The translations under genes and the position numbers were made by a program. A stretch of 64,000 bases of DNA from Clostridium moniliforme. GTDB lineage: Bacteria; Bacillota; Clostridia; Clostridiales; Clostridiaceae. Within the stretch, counting starts at the first letter, position 1, and each line of letters starts with the position of its first letter. The notes beneath the pieces were generated by a model, which saw only the letters and a program-made list of their open reading frames with translations, was not told the origin of the DNA and did no database searches. The DNA is taken from positions 620,001 to 684,000 of the forward strand of contig NZ_JAGGJZ010000001.1 of NCBI RefSeq assembly GCF_017873235.1, in the 5' to 3' direction. Positions 55,564-63,825 of this stretch are shown here, in pieces.

Positions 55564-56598
55564 TTACTTATTTTTTATTAACTTTTCCCCTTCTTTTGAT
55601 ACTAAAAAATCATATGTACTTTCAGGAACAAAGCCTTTAAGTTTAGAAAACTCTCTATTTTCAAATAATTTTCTAACTTTTGAAGCACTTATTATTTCAT
55701 TATTATTTTCCAATCTTGGCACTTCTATAACTTGTATTCCATTTTTATCTAGTATCTCTTTCATAGCTAGATTATATTCATTAGTTACGAAATCTAAAGG
55801 TTCCTCTCCAACATATCTTCTTTTTATATTTAAAGCTTTCACTATATAATTTAGAAATATTTTTATATCCAAATTAGCATGTATTTTTACTACATTATCT
55901 TTCTTCTTTAAAAAATATGATGGAAAAGTTGCATCTGATATGATGTAGTCTTCAGCTTTGTGTAAAACTATATTATCTAAATCCTTTAGTCCTTCCTTTA
56001 CTAACTTATATCTAACTTCTGGAGAAAACATAGATTCATCTTCCCAAACTACAAAAACATGAACTAAATCATTTTCTTTTGATGCTTTTTCTATAAGATA
56101 TCTATGTCCTAATGTAAATGGGTTGCAATTAACAACTATTGAAGCTATTTTATCCCCATTTATGTTAGGAGTTTCTTTTTTTAGCTTTTCACAATACTTA
56201 TTTATTCCATTAGGCAGATTTTCTAGTAAGGTAACTTTATTCTCTACTGTTTCTATTTCATAAAAACCTAACCCTTTAAATATATCTATATTTTTAGGCT
56301 TTGTATAAACAAATAAATGAGAATATCCTCTCCTAAACTCTTCATTTATGAGCTCTGAAACTATCTTACTAGAAACTCCGCTTCCTTTATATTTATTATT
56401 TACAGCAATACATTTTAGAATATTCTTTTTAAAAGAACCTGTTGCAACTACTTCGTCTTCATCATCATAAAAGACTATTGTATAATCTAAATTAGAATCT
56501 AACTTTAATTCTTGATCTTCTAAAAACTTTTTTATTTTTTTTAATTGAACACTATCATTGTCTTCAATAATAACTTTTTCAAAATCTAAATATTCCAA
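55564..56598 (-). CDS. citC: [Citrate (pro-3S)-lyase] ligase CitC
   Basis: 344 residues in two domains: an N-terminal GNAT-like domain (about 1-135, with NNKYKGSGVSSKIVSELIN) and a C-terminal cytidylyltransferase-like domain with NCNPFTLGHRYLIEKAS (the HxGH motif, about 158-174). It acetylates the prosthetic group of CitD to activate citrate lyase. The start is TTG at 56598, 8 bases after GAAGGAG; no ATG fits better. It lies directly after the malic enzyme gene. Confidence 0.95.
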   Translation of the reverse strand: MEYLDFEKVIIEDNDSVQLKKIKKFLEDQELKLDSNLDYTIVFYDDEDEVVATGSFKKNILKCIAVNNKYKGSGVSSKIVSELINEEFRRGYSHLFVYTKPKNIDIFKGLGFYEIETVENKVTLLENLPNGINKYCEKLKKETPNINGDKIASIVVNCNPFTLGHRYLIEKASKENDLVHVFVVWEDESMFSPEVRYKLVKEGLKDLDNIVLHKAEDYIISDATFPSYFLKKKDNVVKIHANLDIKIFLNYIVKALNIKRRYVGEEPLDFVTNEYNLAMKEILDKNGIQVIEVPRLENNNEIISASKVRKLFENREFSKLKGFVPESTYDFLVSKEGEKLIKNK

Positions 56599-56616
56599 AA
56601 CTGTACTCCTTCTTTA

Positions 56617-57777
56617 TTATTTATTTTTATTTGCTATCTTCATAACTGATGATGCAACAACATCAACAACTTCTTTATTAAATACACTAGGAACTACTTT
56701 TTCTTCACTAACTTCATTTCTTGGAATTAAATTAGCAATTCCTTTAGCAGCTTCTATTTTCATTTCATCAGTTATATCCTTTATTCTTGAATCTAATGCC
56801 CCTCTAAATATTCCAGGGAATACTAATAGATTATTTATTTGATTTGGAAAATCTCCTCTACCAGTAGCTATTATTCTAGCTCCACCTTTTTTAGCATCTT
56901 CTGGCATTATTTCTGGAACTGGATTTGCTAAAGCAAATACCATACAATCTTTATTCATAGTTTTTATCATTTCAGTTGTTACTATTCCACCAACAGAAAC
57001 TCCTATAAATAAATCTTTTTCTTTAATAATATCTTCAAGATTTCCCTTTTCTAACTTTCTATTTGTTACTTTTGCAATTTCCTTTTGTGCTACATTAAGA
57101 CTTTCATCGCCTTCAACTAAAGCTCCATTTATATCACAAAGTACAATATCTTCTGCACCTGCTGCAAGTAATAATTTTGCAATTGCTATTCCTGATGCAC
57201 CTGCACCATTAATTACAATTTTAAGATCTTTTAATTCTTTATTTAATAGTTCTAAAGAATTATAAATACCTGCAAGAACTGCAATAGCAGTACCATGTTG
57301 ATCATCATGATAAACAGGTATATCTAATTCTTCTTTTAATTTATCTTCTATATAAAAACATTCTGGTGCTTTTATATCTTCAAGATGTATACCACCAAAT
57401 CCAGGTGATATTGCTTTTATTGTTTTAACAATCTCTTCTTGGTCTGTAAGATCCAAAGCTATTGGATAAGCATCTATATTAGCAAATGCTTTGTGAAGTA
57501 AAGCTTTTCCTTCAACTACTGGCATTCCTGCTTCAGGTCCTATATTTCCAAGTCCTAAAACTGCTGTACCATTTGTTATAACAGCTACACTTTTGCCTTT
57601 TATTGTGTAATCATAAGCTTTTTCCTTATCTTCTGCTATTGCTCTACAAGGTTCTGCAACCCCTGGAGTATATGCTACTGATAACTCTTCTTTATTTGAA
57701 ACTGGCATTGTTCCTTCTACTTTTATAGCTCCATGCATTTTCTTGTGCATTATTAAAGATTCTTCTTTTACATTCAT
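56617..57777 (-). CDS. citM: NAD(P)-dependent malic enzyme / oxaloacetate decarboxylase of the citrate operon
   Basis: 386 residues with the malic enzyme plan: [14 protein letters not shown] (about 29-42), [41 protein letters not shown], the metal site [29 protein letters not shown], the Rossmann loop [10 protein letters not shown], and ANPVPEI. In the citrate operons of lactic acid bacteria this protein (CitM) decarboxylates oxaloacetate from citrate to pyruvate, and I infer the same here. It is the first gene of the operon, preceded by CitI-type boxes. Confidence 0.9.
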   Translation of the reverse strand: MNVKEESLIMHKKMHGAIKVEGTMPVSNKEELSVAYTPGVAEPCRAIAEDKEKAYDYTIKGKSVAVITNGTAVLGLGNIGPEAGMPVVEGKALLHKAFANIDAYPIALDLTDQEEIVKTIKAISPGFGGIHLEDIKAPECFYIEDKLKEELDIPVYHDDQHGTAIAVLAGIYNSLELLNKELKDLKIVINGAGASGIAIAKLLLAAGAEDIVLCDINGALVEGDESLNVAQKEIAKVTNRKLEKGNLEDIIKEKDLFIGVSVGGIVTTEMIKTMNKDCMVFALANPVPEIMPEDAKKGGARIIATGRGDFPNQINNLLVFPGIFRGALDSRIKDITDEMKIEAAKGIANLIPRNEVSEEKVVPSVFNKEVVDVVASSVMKIANKNK

Positions 57778-57813
57778 AAAACGCTCATTAAACCTTAAGG
57801 TTTATTTCCTCCT
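57774..57813 (-). promoter_or_regulatory. Shine-Dalgarno, hairpin and four-codon mini-ORF before the malic enzyme gene
   Basis: AGGAGG (57813-57808) is followed by the palindrome AAACC-TTAA-GGTTT (57803-57790), then ATG AGC GTT TTA TGA (57788-57774). The TGA of this mini-ORF overlaps the malic enzyme ATG (57777-57775). If the hairpin folds, the distance from Shine-Dalgarno to mini-ORF start falls from 19 to 5 bases. Confidence 0.45.
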
Positions 57814-57882
57814 ATTTTATTACTTGCCACCTAAGTAGCTACCTCTTGTTTATATAATATCAAATTAGAAAAAGGTAGTCAA

Positions 57883-57994
57883 TACATTTGTTAATTTATA
57901 TAACATTTGTTGAGATATTTATTTATCTTTTTACTTTTTATCTTATTTTATTATATTCATTTTTAACATTTGTTTGTATTTTGTAACATTTGTT
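57883..57994. promoter_or_regulatory. CitI-type operator array upstream of the citrate operon
   Basis: AACATTTGTT occurs exactly at 57902-57911, 57965-57974 and 57985-57994, and with one mismatch at 57883-57892 (TACATTTGTT). The copies form two pairs with start-to-start distances of 19 and 20 bases. A further AACATTT lies at 58004. Confidence 0.65.
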
Positions 57995-58018
57995 GTTTGT
58001 GAAAACATTTAAATAAAA

Positions 58019-58049
58019 AAAGGAACAGATATATTTATCTATTCCCTTT
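58019..58049 (-). terminator. Terminator of the pentapeptide gene
   Basis: Imperfect stem AAAGGAACAGATA / TATCTATTCCCTTT followed by TTTTTTT on the minus strand, about 17 bases after the stop of the gene at 58066. Confidence 0.7.
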
Positions 58050-58065
58050 GTTAATATATTATTTT

Positions 58066-58698
58066 TTATTTTTTTAAATACTTAATTATGTAACTTAATG
58101 TATGAAAATCTTTATCTAATTCACTTTGAATATTATTTAATCCATCTATTAAATCTTTTTCATCAAAATTTTCTAATAGAATCATTAATGTTATTAAATT
58201 AAGTTTGCCTTCTTTTGTATCGAATATTCTTGCCTTCTTTACATATTCGTTTTTCATTACATTTAAAGTAGCTTCTCTTAACTCTTCACTAATTTCTATT
58301 TCAGGCATTTTTTCAAATACTCTTATTTCCGTATCATTAACATTTAAGTTTTTTGTAGACTTTAAATCGCATCCTACAAATATAGTATTTTTAAACTTTG
58401 CATCTTTAAAGTTAACTCCATCTAATTTTACACCTTCAAATATTGTATCTTCAAAATGTGCTTCTTTAAATTTACTTCCTTTAAGATTTGCACCAACAAA
58501 TTCTGCTCCTTTAAAACTACAGTTTAAAAAACTACAATTTTTAAAATGAGCTCCTCTAAAACTTACATAATCAAAATTAGAACCTGCAAAATTACAGTTA
58601 TAACAATTGCTTCTTTTTAAATTTGAATACATAAAGTTTTTATCTTTTTTCTCTGTATTATTATAATGAAAGCCTTCTTCTCTTGAATTTCTAGCCAT
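58066..58698 (-). CDS. Pentapeptide repeat protein
   Basis: A 210-residue protein. About residues 20-118 are A(D/N)LXX-type pentapeptides (for example NFAGSNFDYVSFRGAHFKNC, then ANLKGSKFKEAHFEDTIFEGVKLDGVNFKDAKFKNTIFVGCDLK), which form a right-handed beta-helix. The N-terminal 20 and C-terminal 90 residues are outside the repeats, the latter helical. Some family members mimic DNA and protect gyrase, but the helix here is short and I cannot assign that role. Confidence 0.85.
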   Translation of the reverse strand: MARNSREEGFHYNNTEKKDKNFMYSNLKRSNCYNCNFAGSNFDYVSFRGAHFKNCSFLNCSFKGAEFVGANLKGSKFKEAHFEDTIFEGVKLDGVNFKDAKFKNTIFVGCDLKSTKNLNVNDTEIRVFEKMPEIEISEELREATLNVMKNEYVKKARIFDTKEGKLNLITLMILLENFDEKDLIDGLNNIQSELDKDFHTLSYIIKYLKK

Positions 58699-58732
58699 AC
58701 CTTTTCATCCCCTTAATTTTATTCATAAAAAA

Positions 58733-58777
58733 ATAACCCACAAAACTTCCAATTAATTATAGTTTATTGTGGGTTAT
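58733..58777 (-). terminator. Terminator of the cbi operon
   Basis: ATAACCCACAAAAC (58733-58746) pairs with GTTTATTGTGGGTTAT (58762-58777), with a 2-base bulge. On the minus strand the stem is followed by TTTTTTT. It lies about 70 bases after the cbiO stop. Confidence 0.8.
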
Positions 58778-58845
58778 GTTAATTTTATTATATCACATTT
58801 TAACTTTGACAATTCATTAATACTTACATATTAATATTTGTAGAA

Positions 58846-59703
58846 TTATTTATTTTTAAATTCATCTCTCCATTTTTTAAGAGCTTTTCTTGCCTCTCCA
58901 ATAGTTACTGGTATTTCTTTAAATGAAAAGCCATCTCTATCCTTTAATATTTCCATAAGATGCATAACTCTTGGTAATCTAAGATTTACACTTCTAATAG
59001 CTTTCTTTTCATTAAAGACTTCTTTTGGAGTACCCTCTAAAACAACCTTTCCTTTATCCATAACAAAAACTTTATCACAATAAAGAGGAACTATATCTAT
59101 ATCATGAGTTGAAATAATAATTGATATTCCAAGTTCCTTTTGAGTTTCCATTAATAATTTCATTATTTCACTTACACCAATTGGATCAAGTCCTGCTGTT
59201 GGTTCGTCTAATATAAGTACCTCAGGTTCCATAACTAAAATTCCTGCAATAGATACCCTTTTCTTTTGTCCAAAGCTTAAACAGTGAGTAGGTTTATCTT
59301 TTAAATGACTAATTCCAGTTCTTTCAATGGCCTTATCTACTCTCTTTCTTATTTCTTCTTCAGACAATTTCATATTTACTGCACCAAAGGAAACATCTTG
59401 ATATACACTTGCAGAGAATAATTGACTATCTGGATCTTGAAATACAATCCCAACAGATTCTCTAAGTTTTATAAGTCCCTTTCTTGAATAATCTAAAGGA
59501 CTACCATTAAATAAGATTTTTCCAGATGAAGGTTTCACAATTCCATTTAAATGTTGAAATAAAGTTGACTTTCCAGCTCCATTACCACCAAGAATTGCAG
59601 TTATTTCCCCTTTTTTTATTTCCATATTAATCCCATTTAATGCATGAGTTCCATCAGGATATTTATAATGTATATCCTCTAGTTTTATTATATTATCCTT
59701 CAT
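58846..59703 (-). CDS. cbiO: Cobalt ECF transporter ATPase CbiO
   Basis: A 285-residue ABC ATPase with Walker A LGGNGAGKSTLFQ (about 36-48), Q-loop VFQDPDSQLF (typical of ECF ATPases), signature LSFGQKKRVSIAG, Walker B VLILDEPTAGLDP and switch His STHDID. It powers cobalt uptake with CbiQ, CbiM and CbiN. Last gene of the operon, 19 bases after cbiQ. Confidence 0.95.
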   Translation of the reverse strand: MKDNIIKLEDIHYKYPDGTHALNGINMEIKKGEITAILGGNGAGKSTLFQHLNGIVKPSSGKILFNGSPLDYSRKGLIKLRESVGIVFQDPDSQLFSASVYQDVSFGAVNMKLSEEEIRKRVDKAIERTGISHLKDKPTHCLSFGQKKRVSIAGILVMEPEVLILDEPTAGLDPIGVSEIMKLLMETQKELGISIIISTHDIDIVPLYCDKVFVMDKGKVVLEGTPKEVFNEKKAIRSVNLRLPRVMHLMEILKDRDGFSFKEIPVTIGEARKALKKWRDEFKNK

Positions 59704-59722
59704 TAATTTATCCTCCTGCTTC

Positions 59723-60496
59723 CTATTTAATTAATAGGACTTTAGCTATTATAAAAACTATATTAATAATTATAGTTATTATATATATTTTTGTACATTT
59801 TTTATATGGTTCTAAAAGAACATTTAATTCTCCATCATATCCTCTTGATTCTAATGAAGTATAAAGATCATTTGCCCTTTTAAAGGACCGAATAAAAAGT
59901 GTTGATGCAAGATATCCTAAAGACTTATAGCCTCTTTTTAAATCCCTATATCCAAGTCTTGAATTTTGAGCTACAAACATAGTATCTGCTGTATCTAAAA
60001 GTATAAATATAAATCTATATACAAGCCCCATCATTTCAATCATAAGCTTTGGAACTTTAAATCTTGAAAGAACAGCCAAAATATCTACCATAGGTGTATT
60101 TAAAGATAAAAAATATAAACATGAAACAGATCCTAAAACCTTAAAAAATAATTCTACCGCCTTATACATTCCAACCATTGATACTCCTATGAATCCATTC
60201 ATTATAGGAAGTGAAAACAAAAATATATTTCTACTGTCTGAATAATTAATAGTTATAGTAAGTACTCCTATTATCAAAAAAGCCATAGGAATCAACATAA
60301 GTTTTAAAAAAACCTTTATTGGTGTTCCTCCAATTTTAATAGTAGAATACCCCATAATAAAAAGTACAGCAATAGAAATTATTAAGTTATTTGCCCAAAG
60401 GCACACTCCTAAAGTAATTATTGAAAATAAAAACTTTCCCATAGGATCTATCTTTTTAAGTTTTGAAGCATAAGCATACTTGTCAATGTTAAGCAT
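59723..60496 (-). CDS. cbiQ: Cobalt ECF transporter T component CbiQ
   Basis: 257 residues with about five membrane helices and the two coupling-helix motifs of T components: ARG-like AQNSRLGYRDLKRGYKSLG (about 177-195) and LYTSLESRGYDGELN (about 214-228). It transmits ATP hydrolysis by CbiO to the CbiMN substrate unit. Its start overlaps the cbiN stop by one base. Confidence 0.94.
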   Translation of the reverse strand: MLNIDKYAYASKLKKIDPMGKFLFSIITLGVCLWANNLIISIAVLFIMGYSTIKIGGTPIKVFLKLMLIPMAFLIIGVLTITINYSDSRNIFLFSLPIMNGFIGVSMVGMYKAVELFFKVLGSVSCLYFLSLNTPMVDILAVLSRFKVPKLMIEMMGLVYRFIFILLDTADTMFVAQNSRLGYRDLKRGYKSLGYLASTLFIRSFKRANDLYTSLESRGYDGELNVLLEPYKKCTKIYIITIIINIVFIIAKVLLIK

Positions 60497-60813
60497 TAGT
60501 TTTCCTCGCTACTTTTATTTTTACGTCCTTTAAAATATCCAAGTCCAAAACCTATTACCCCTGCACCAATTGCTGCTTGAAGAGCAAATAGTAAACTTTC
60601 AATTTCTCCACTAGCTGGTTCAAATACAGGTGAAAACCATGGCTCATAATCTTTATCTATCTTTGTTATTTGTTGCTCTGCTGCATCATCAGATCCACCA
60701 AACTCTGATCCTCCTGCTACAAAGAAAGGAACAATTGCAAGGGCTACTACAATTAATATTAATATAATATTTGTTTTAACCATACTTTTATTATTCTTTT
60801 TATTATCAGCCAT
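60496..60813 (-). CDS. cbiN: Cobalt transport protein CbiN
   Basis: A 105-residue protein with two membrane helices (about 13-33 and 72-92). The extracytoplasmic loop between them reads GGSEFGGSDDAAEQQI and DYEPWFSPVFEPASGEIESLLFALQAAIGAGVIGFGLGY, the CbiN hallmark. It assists CbiM in loading Co2+. Overlaps cbiM and cbiQ by one base on each side (TAATG-type coupling). Confidence 0.95.
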   Translation of the reverse strand: MADNKKNNKSMVKTNIILILIVVALAIVPFFVAGGSEFGGSDDAAEQQITKIDKDYEPWFSPVFEPASGEIESLLFALQAAIGAGVIGFGLGYFKGRKNKSSEEN

Positions 60814-61556
60814 TATTTTCCCTCCCTTGATAATATATTAAGATCCATTAAATCTTCTTTATCATAAGCTGCAATTGCATTAAATATAACTACAGTTAAA
60901 ATTCCTTCACTAATTGCTAAAGGTATTTGAGTTACTGCAAATATTCCCATAAACTTCATAATTGAAGCCATAGCTCCTCCAGTTTCTGCTGGGAATGCTA
61001 TACCTAATTGTATTGAAGTTGTAATATAAGTTGCAAGATCTCCAAGTGCTGCTGCAAGGAAAATTCCAAGCCATCTTGGTCCATTTAATTTTTTAACTAA
61101 TTTATAAATCCCATAAGAAACAAATGGTCCTACTACTGCCATTGAAAATGTATTTGCTCCAAGAGTTGTAAGACCTCCATGAGCTAAAAGTATAGCTTGG
61201 AATAAAAGAACTATAAGTCCTAAAACAGTCATAGCTGTTGGTCCAAAAAGTATTGCTCCAAGACCTACACCAGTTGGATGTGAACAACTTCCTGTTACTG
61301 ATGGAAGTTTTAAAGCTGAAAGAACAAAAGCAAAAGCTCCTGCCATAGCTAATAATATTTTAAGTCTTGGATTTTTTTGAATTGTTTTTTTAATTGAAAA
61401 TATTCCAAAAATAACAAATGGAATAGTAAATGCTCCCCATTCTATACACCATCTTGGCTGAAGAAATCCTTCCATAATATGCATAGCTGAAGCTTTAGTT
61501 GGTATAAATAATAACATTAATAAAATACCTATAAAAAGTTGTATTCTTTTTGACAT
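60813..61556 (-). CDS. cbiM: Cobalt ECF transporter S component CbiM
   Basis: 247 residues. A signal sequence (1-24) is cleaved to expose the metal-binding N-terminus MHIMEGFLQPRWCIEW, in which the new N-terminal amine and the His coordinate cobalt. Six helices follow, with SVTGSCSHPTGVGLGAILFGP (about 86-106) as the second metal-binding loop. First gene of the operon, under a cobalamin riboswitch. Ribosome-binding site AAGGGGCG. Confidence 0.96.
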   Translation of the reverse strand: MSKRIQLFIGILLMLLFIPTKASAMHIMEGFLQPRWCIEWGAFTIPFVIFGIFSIKKTIQKNPRLKILLAMAGAFAFVLSALKLPSVTGSCSHPTGVGLGAILFGPTAMTVLGLIVLLFQAILLAHGGLTTLGANTFSMAVVGPFVSYGIYKLVKKLNGPRWLGIFLAAALGDLATYITTSIQLGIAFPAETGGAMASIMKFMGIFAVTQIPLAISEGILTVVIFNAIAAYDKEDLMDLNILSREGK

Positions 61557-61652
61557 AATAATTCGCCCCTTAATATAAATTTAACTCCGTGGATTATGAG
61601 TTTTACTATATTGATAAGATTTTTCATAAATTTAACTCATTATAATTCCATA

Positions 61653-61688
61653 ACAATAAAAAACACCCCTTGACTAAACGTCAAGAGG
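61653..61688 (-). terminator. Riboswitch-controlled terminator of the cbi leader
   Basis: On the minus strand CCTCTTGAC-GTTTA-GTCAAGGGG is a 9-bp stem with one G-U pair, followed by TGTTTTTTATT. It lies between the cobalamin aptamer and cbiM, which is the usual place for the expression platform. Confidence 0.88.
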
Positions 61689-61690
61689 CT

Positions 61691-61720
61691 CTATGAATCA
61701 AAATAGTTTAACTCATCCAT
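61691..61720 (-). CDS. Putative nine-residue leader peptide in the cobalamin leader
   Basis: ATG at 61720 opens MDELNYFDS and ends at TAG (61691-61693), 3 bases before the terminator stem. The ribosome-binding site AGGGAGGTG, 5 bases before the ATG, is stronger than that of cbiM itself. The ORF lies between the riboswitch aptamer and the terminator. Whether it is translated is not shown by sequence alone. Confidence 0.4.
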   Translation of the reverse strand: MDELNYFDS

Positions 61721-61757
61721 AAAAACACCTCCCTATCTTCCGTAGAGCTTTGATGTA

Positions 61758-61927
61758 TAAAAATAGGCAGGTCTTCTGGCTTAAGTATCATAATTTTTAC
61801 AGCCTTCCCAAAATAAAATTTCAGTGGCATATTGCAAAAACTCCTCTTTTACAGCGGCGGGACCGCGTAGGATTTTCACCTACTTCCCTTTTAATCAGTA
61901 TATAATATATAACTAAACCTATTTTTT
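61758..61927 (-). ncRNA. Cobalamin riboswitch
   Basis: The minus strand shows the conserved aptamer parts in order: P1 AAAAAATAGG, GGGAAGTAGGTGAAAATCCTACGCGGTCCCGCCGCTGTAA (the B12-box upstream half), GCCACTG, TTTTGGGAAGGCTGTAA, and AAGCCAGAAGACCTGCCTATTTTT closing P1. It binds adenosylcobalamin and represses the downstream cobalt transporter through the terminator at 61653-61688. Confidence 0.95.
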
Positions 61928-62042
61928 AATATTTCATTTTACAGAGTACATTGTACATTATTTAACAATACTAATCAAGAAATATTGAAAATTTCTGCTA
62001 TTAATTAAATATAATTATTATATTTAATACTCATTAACCATT

Positions 62043-63602
62043 TTATGACAAATCACAAAGTTGTTCTAATTTTTTTCTCAAAATAATTTCTTTACTCTCA
62101 TTTACTAAAGCATTTATACAATCTCCTGCCATTATGACTGTATCACCATTTGGAATTATAGTATCACCTTCTCTTTCAATAGATACAACAAGTGCATTTT
62201 CAGGTAAATTAATTTCTCTTAATTTTCTTCCTGCTATTTTTGAACCCATTGAAACAGTATAAGCAACCATTATCTCGCTATTATCTTCATATTTTAATTC
62301 ACCATTTTGTGACTCCAATCTTAATTTAAATAAAGATTCATATACTGGATCACTTTTTAATAACTCTGCAACTAAATAAGATATTCCACAAACTAAAACA
62401 ATAGATCCAAATTCAGTAAATGAACCACTCATTTCACAAACCAAAACTAATCCAGTTATTGGTGCTCTAACTATTGAAGCAAACATTCCTGCCATAGCTA
62501 AAAGAATAAAATTAATTAAATATATTTCATCTACTCCTAAAAACTGTATTGAACACTCTCCAAATATAATCCCAATTAAAGCCCCTAAAGTTAATAAAGG
62601 AAATAATATTCCTCCAGGTGTTCCTGAAGCAAAACTTATCATTGAAAATACAAATTTACCTATTAATAGTATTATTGCAAACTTCAATATTACTCCATTT
62701 ACTAATATTTGATTTATTAATTCATTTCCTCCACCTAAAACTTCTGGAAGAAACAACCCAAAAAACATTGCAACAACAAAAGGAATCATCATTCTTATAG
62801 GAAGTGAAACCTTTATTTTTTCATAAAGATTTATTGTTTTTATTAAAACGTAATTATAAAATGCACCTGCAACCCCGACAACAATTCCAAGAGCTATAAG
62901 AAACAAATAATATTTAAATGGAATCGCAATAATACCTTCAACCTCTAAAATAGGTTTTCTACCAAAAAATGCCCAGGTAACAACATCTGAAGTTACAGAT
63001 GCTGCTATTGCTGAAACAAATAATATAGGGGTAAATTTTTTATGTACTTCTTCTAAAACAAACATAACTCCTGCAAATGGTGCATTAAAAGCTGCTGCAA
63101 GTCCTGCTCCAGCTCCACTTGATATTAAAAATCTTTTTTCTAGTTTTAATCTTTTAGTTATATCCCCAAAAAAATTAGCAAAACTTGCACCTAATTGAAT
63201 TGAAGGACCTTCTATACCCAAAGATAATCCTGACCCAATTGCTAAAACTCCACCAATAAATTTATTTATTAGAATTTTAAGAGGGGAAGTACTTTTAAAA
63301 TAACCTGTAAGTATTCCCTCAATTTGAGGAATACCACTACCACTTATCATAGAATCTTTCTTAACCATATATCCTACAATATATCCTATTCCCATTAATA
63401 TAACCAACCCTAAAATTATATAAAACCAGTGCACTCTCATGAAATCATATGCTAAAGTAGTATATACATTTATATATTTTAATGTAAGCCTATAAATAGA
63501 TACTATAAGTCCTGCAATACCTCCAACTAAAATACTTTCTAATACTACTCTTAAATTTGAACTATTTATCATTTTATACATTTTAGATATTTTATTATTC
63601 AT
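62043..63602 (-). CDS. ClC family chloride channel/antiporter with C-terminal TrkA-C domain
   Basis: 519 residues. The ClC membrane domain (about 15-430) shows GSGIPQIEGIL (about 86-96), SLGIEGPSIQLGA (the G(K/R)EGP-type motif with Ile in place of the basic residue, but the gating Glu kept), and SFASGTPGGILFPLLTLGALIG (about 320-341). A TrkA-C (RCK-C) regulatory domain follows (about 435-519). The start is ATG 63602, 7 bases after AGGAGG; a Met at 63623 lies before that site. It moves Cl- or fluoride-like anions, or acts as H+/Cl- exchanger. Confidence 0.9.
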   Translation of the reverse strand: MNNKISKMYKMINSSNLRVVLESILVGGIAGLIVSIYRLTLKYINVYTTLAYDFMRVHWFYIILGLVILMGIGYIVGYMVKKDSMISGSGIPQIEGILTGYFKSTSPLKILINKFIGGVLAIGSGLSLGIEGPSIQLGASFANFFGDITKRLKLEKRFLISSGAGAGLAAAFNAPFAGVMFVLEEVHKKFTPILFVSAIAASVTSDVVTWAFFGRKPILEVEGIIAIPFKYYLFLIALGIVVGVAGAFYNYVLIKTINLYEKIKVSLPIRMMIPFVVAMFFGLFLPEVLGGGNELINQILVNGVILKFAIILLIGKFVFSMISFASGTPGGILFPLLTLGALIGIIFGECSIQFLGVDEIYLINFILLAMAGMFASIVRAPITGLVLVCEMSGSFTEFGSIVLVCGISYLVAELLKSDPVYESLFKLRLESQNGELKYEDNSEIMVAYTVSMGSKIAGRKLREINLPENALVVSIEREGDTIIPNGDTVIMAGDCINALVNESKEIILRKKLEQLCDLS

Positions 63603-63764
63603 AATTATCCTCCTATCCGTCACTTTTTTTACCTTAAGCTGTCTATTACTAATTTTTCATCTATATTTAAATTATATATCTTATAAAAGTTCTTACTCAA
63701 AGACTATATTATTAACTTAACCTTAATATTTGATGAATAAATAAAAATTTTATATTATTTGCAC

Positions 63765-63812
63765 AAAAAAACTTCTATAAAAATAGTCTCATAAAACTAA
63801 TTTTATAGAAGT
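63765..63812 (-). terminator. Terminator of the partial gene at the right edge
   Basis: The perfect 12-bp stem ACTTCTATAAAA / TTTTATAGAAGT (63771-63782 and 63801-63812) is followed by TTTTTTT on the minus strand. It lies 14 bases after the stop of the partial gene. Confidence 0.85.
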
Positions 63813-63825
63813 ATCTTTTATATAT

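Noticed and set aside
57883-57994. Rex box in the citrate promoter
   Set aside because: TTGTTAA at 57889 looks like half a Rex site, but the right half does not align with the N4 spacing. The AACATTTGTT repeat explains the sequence better.
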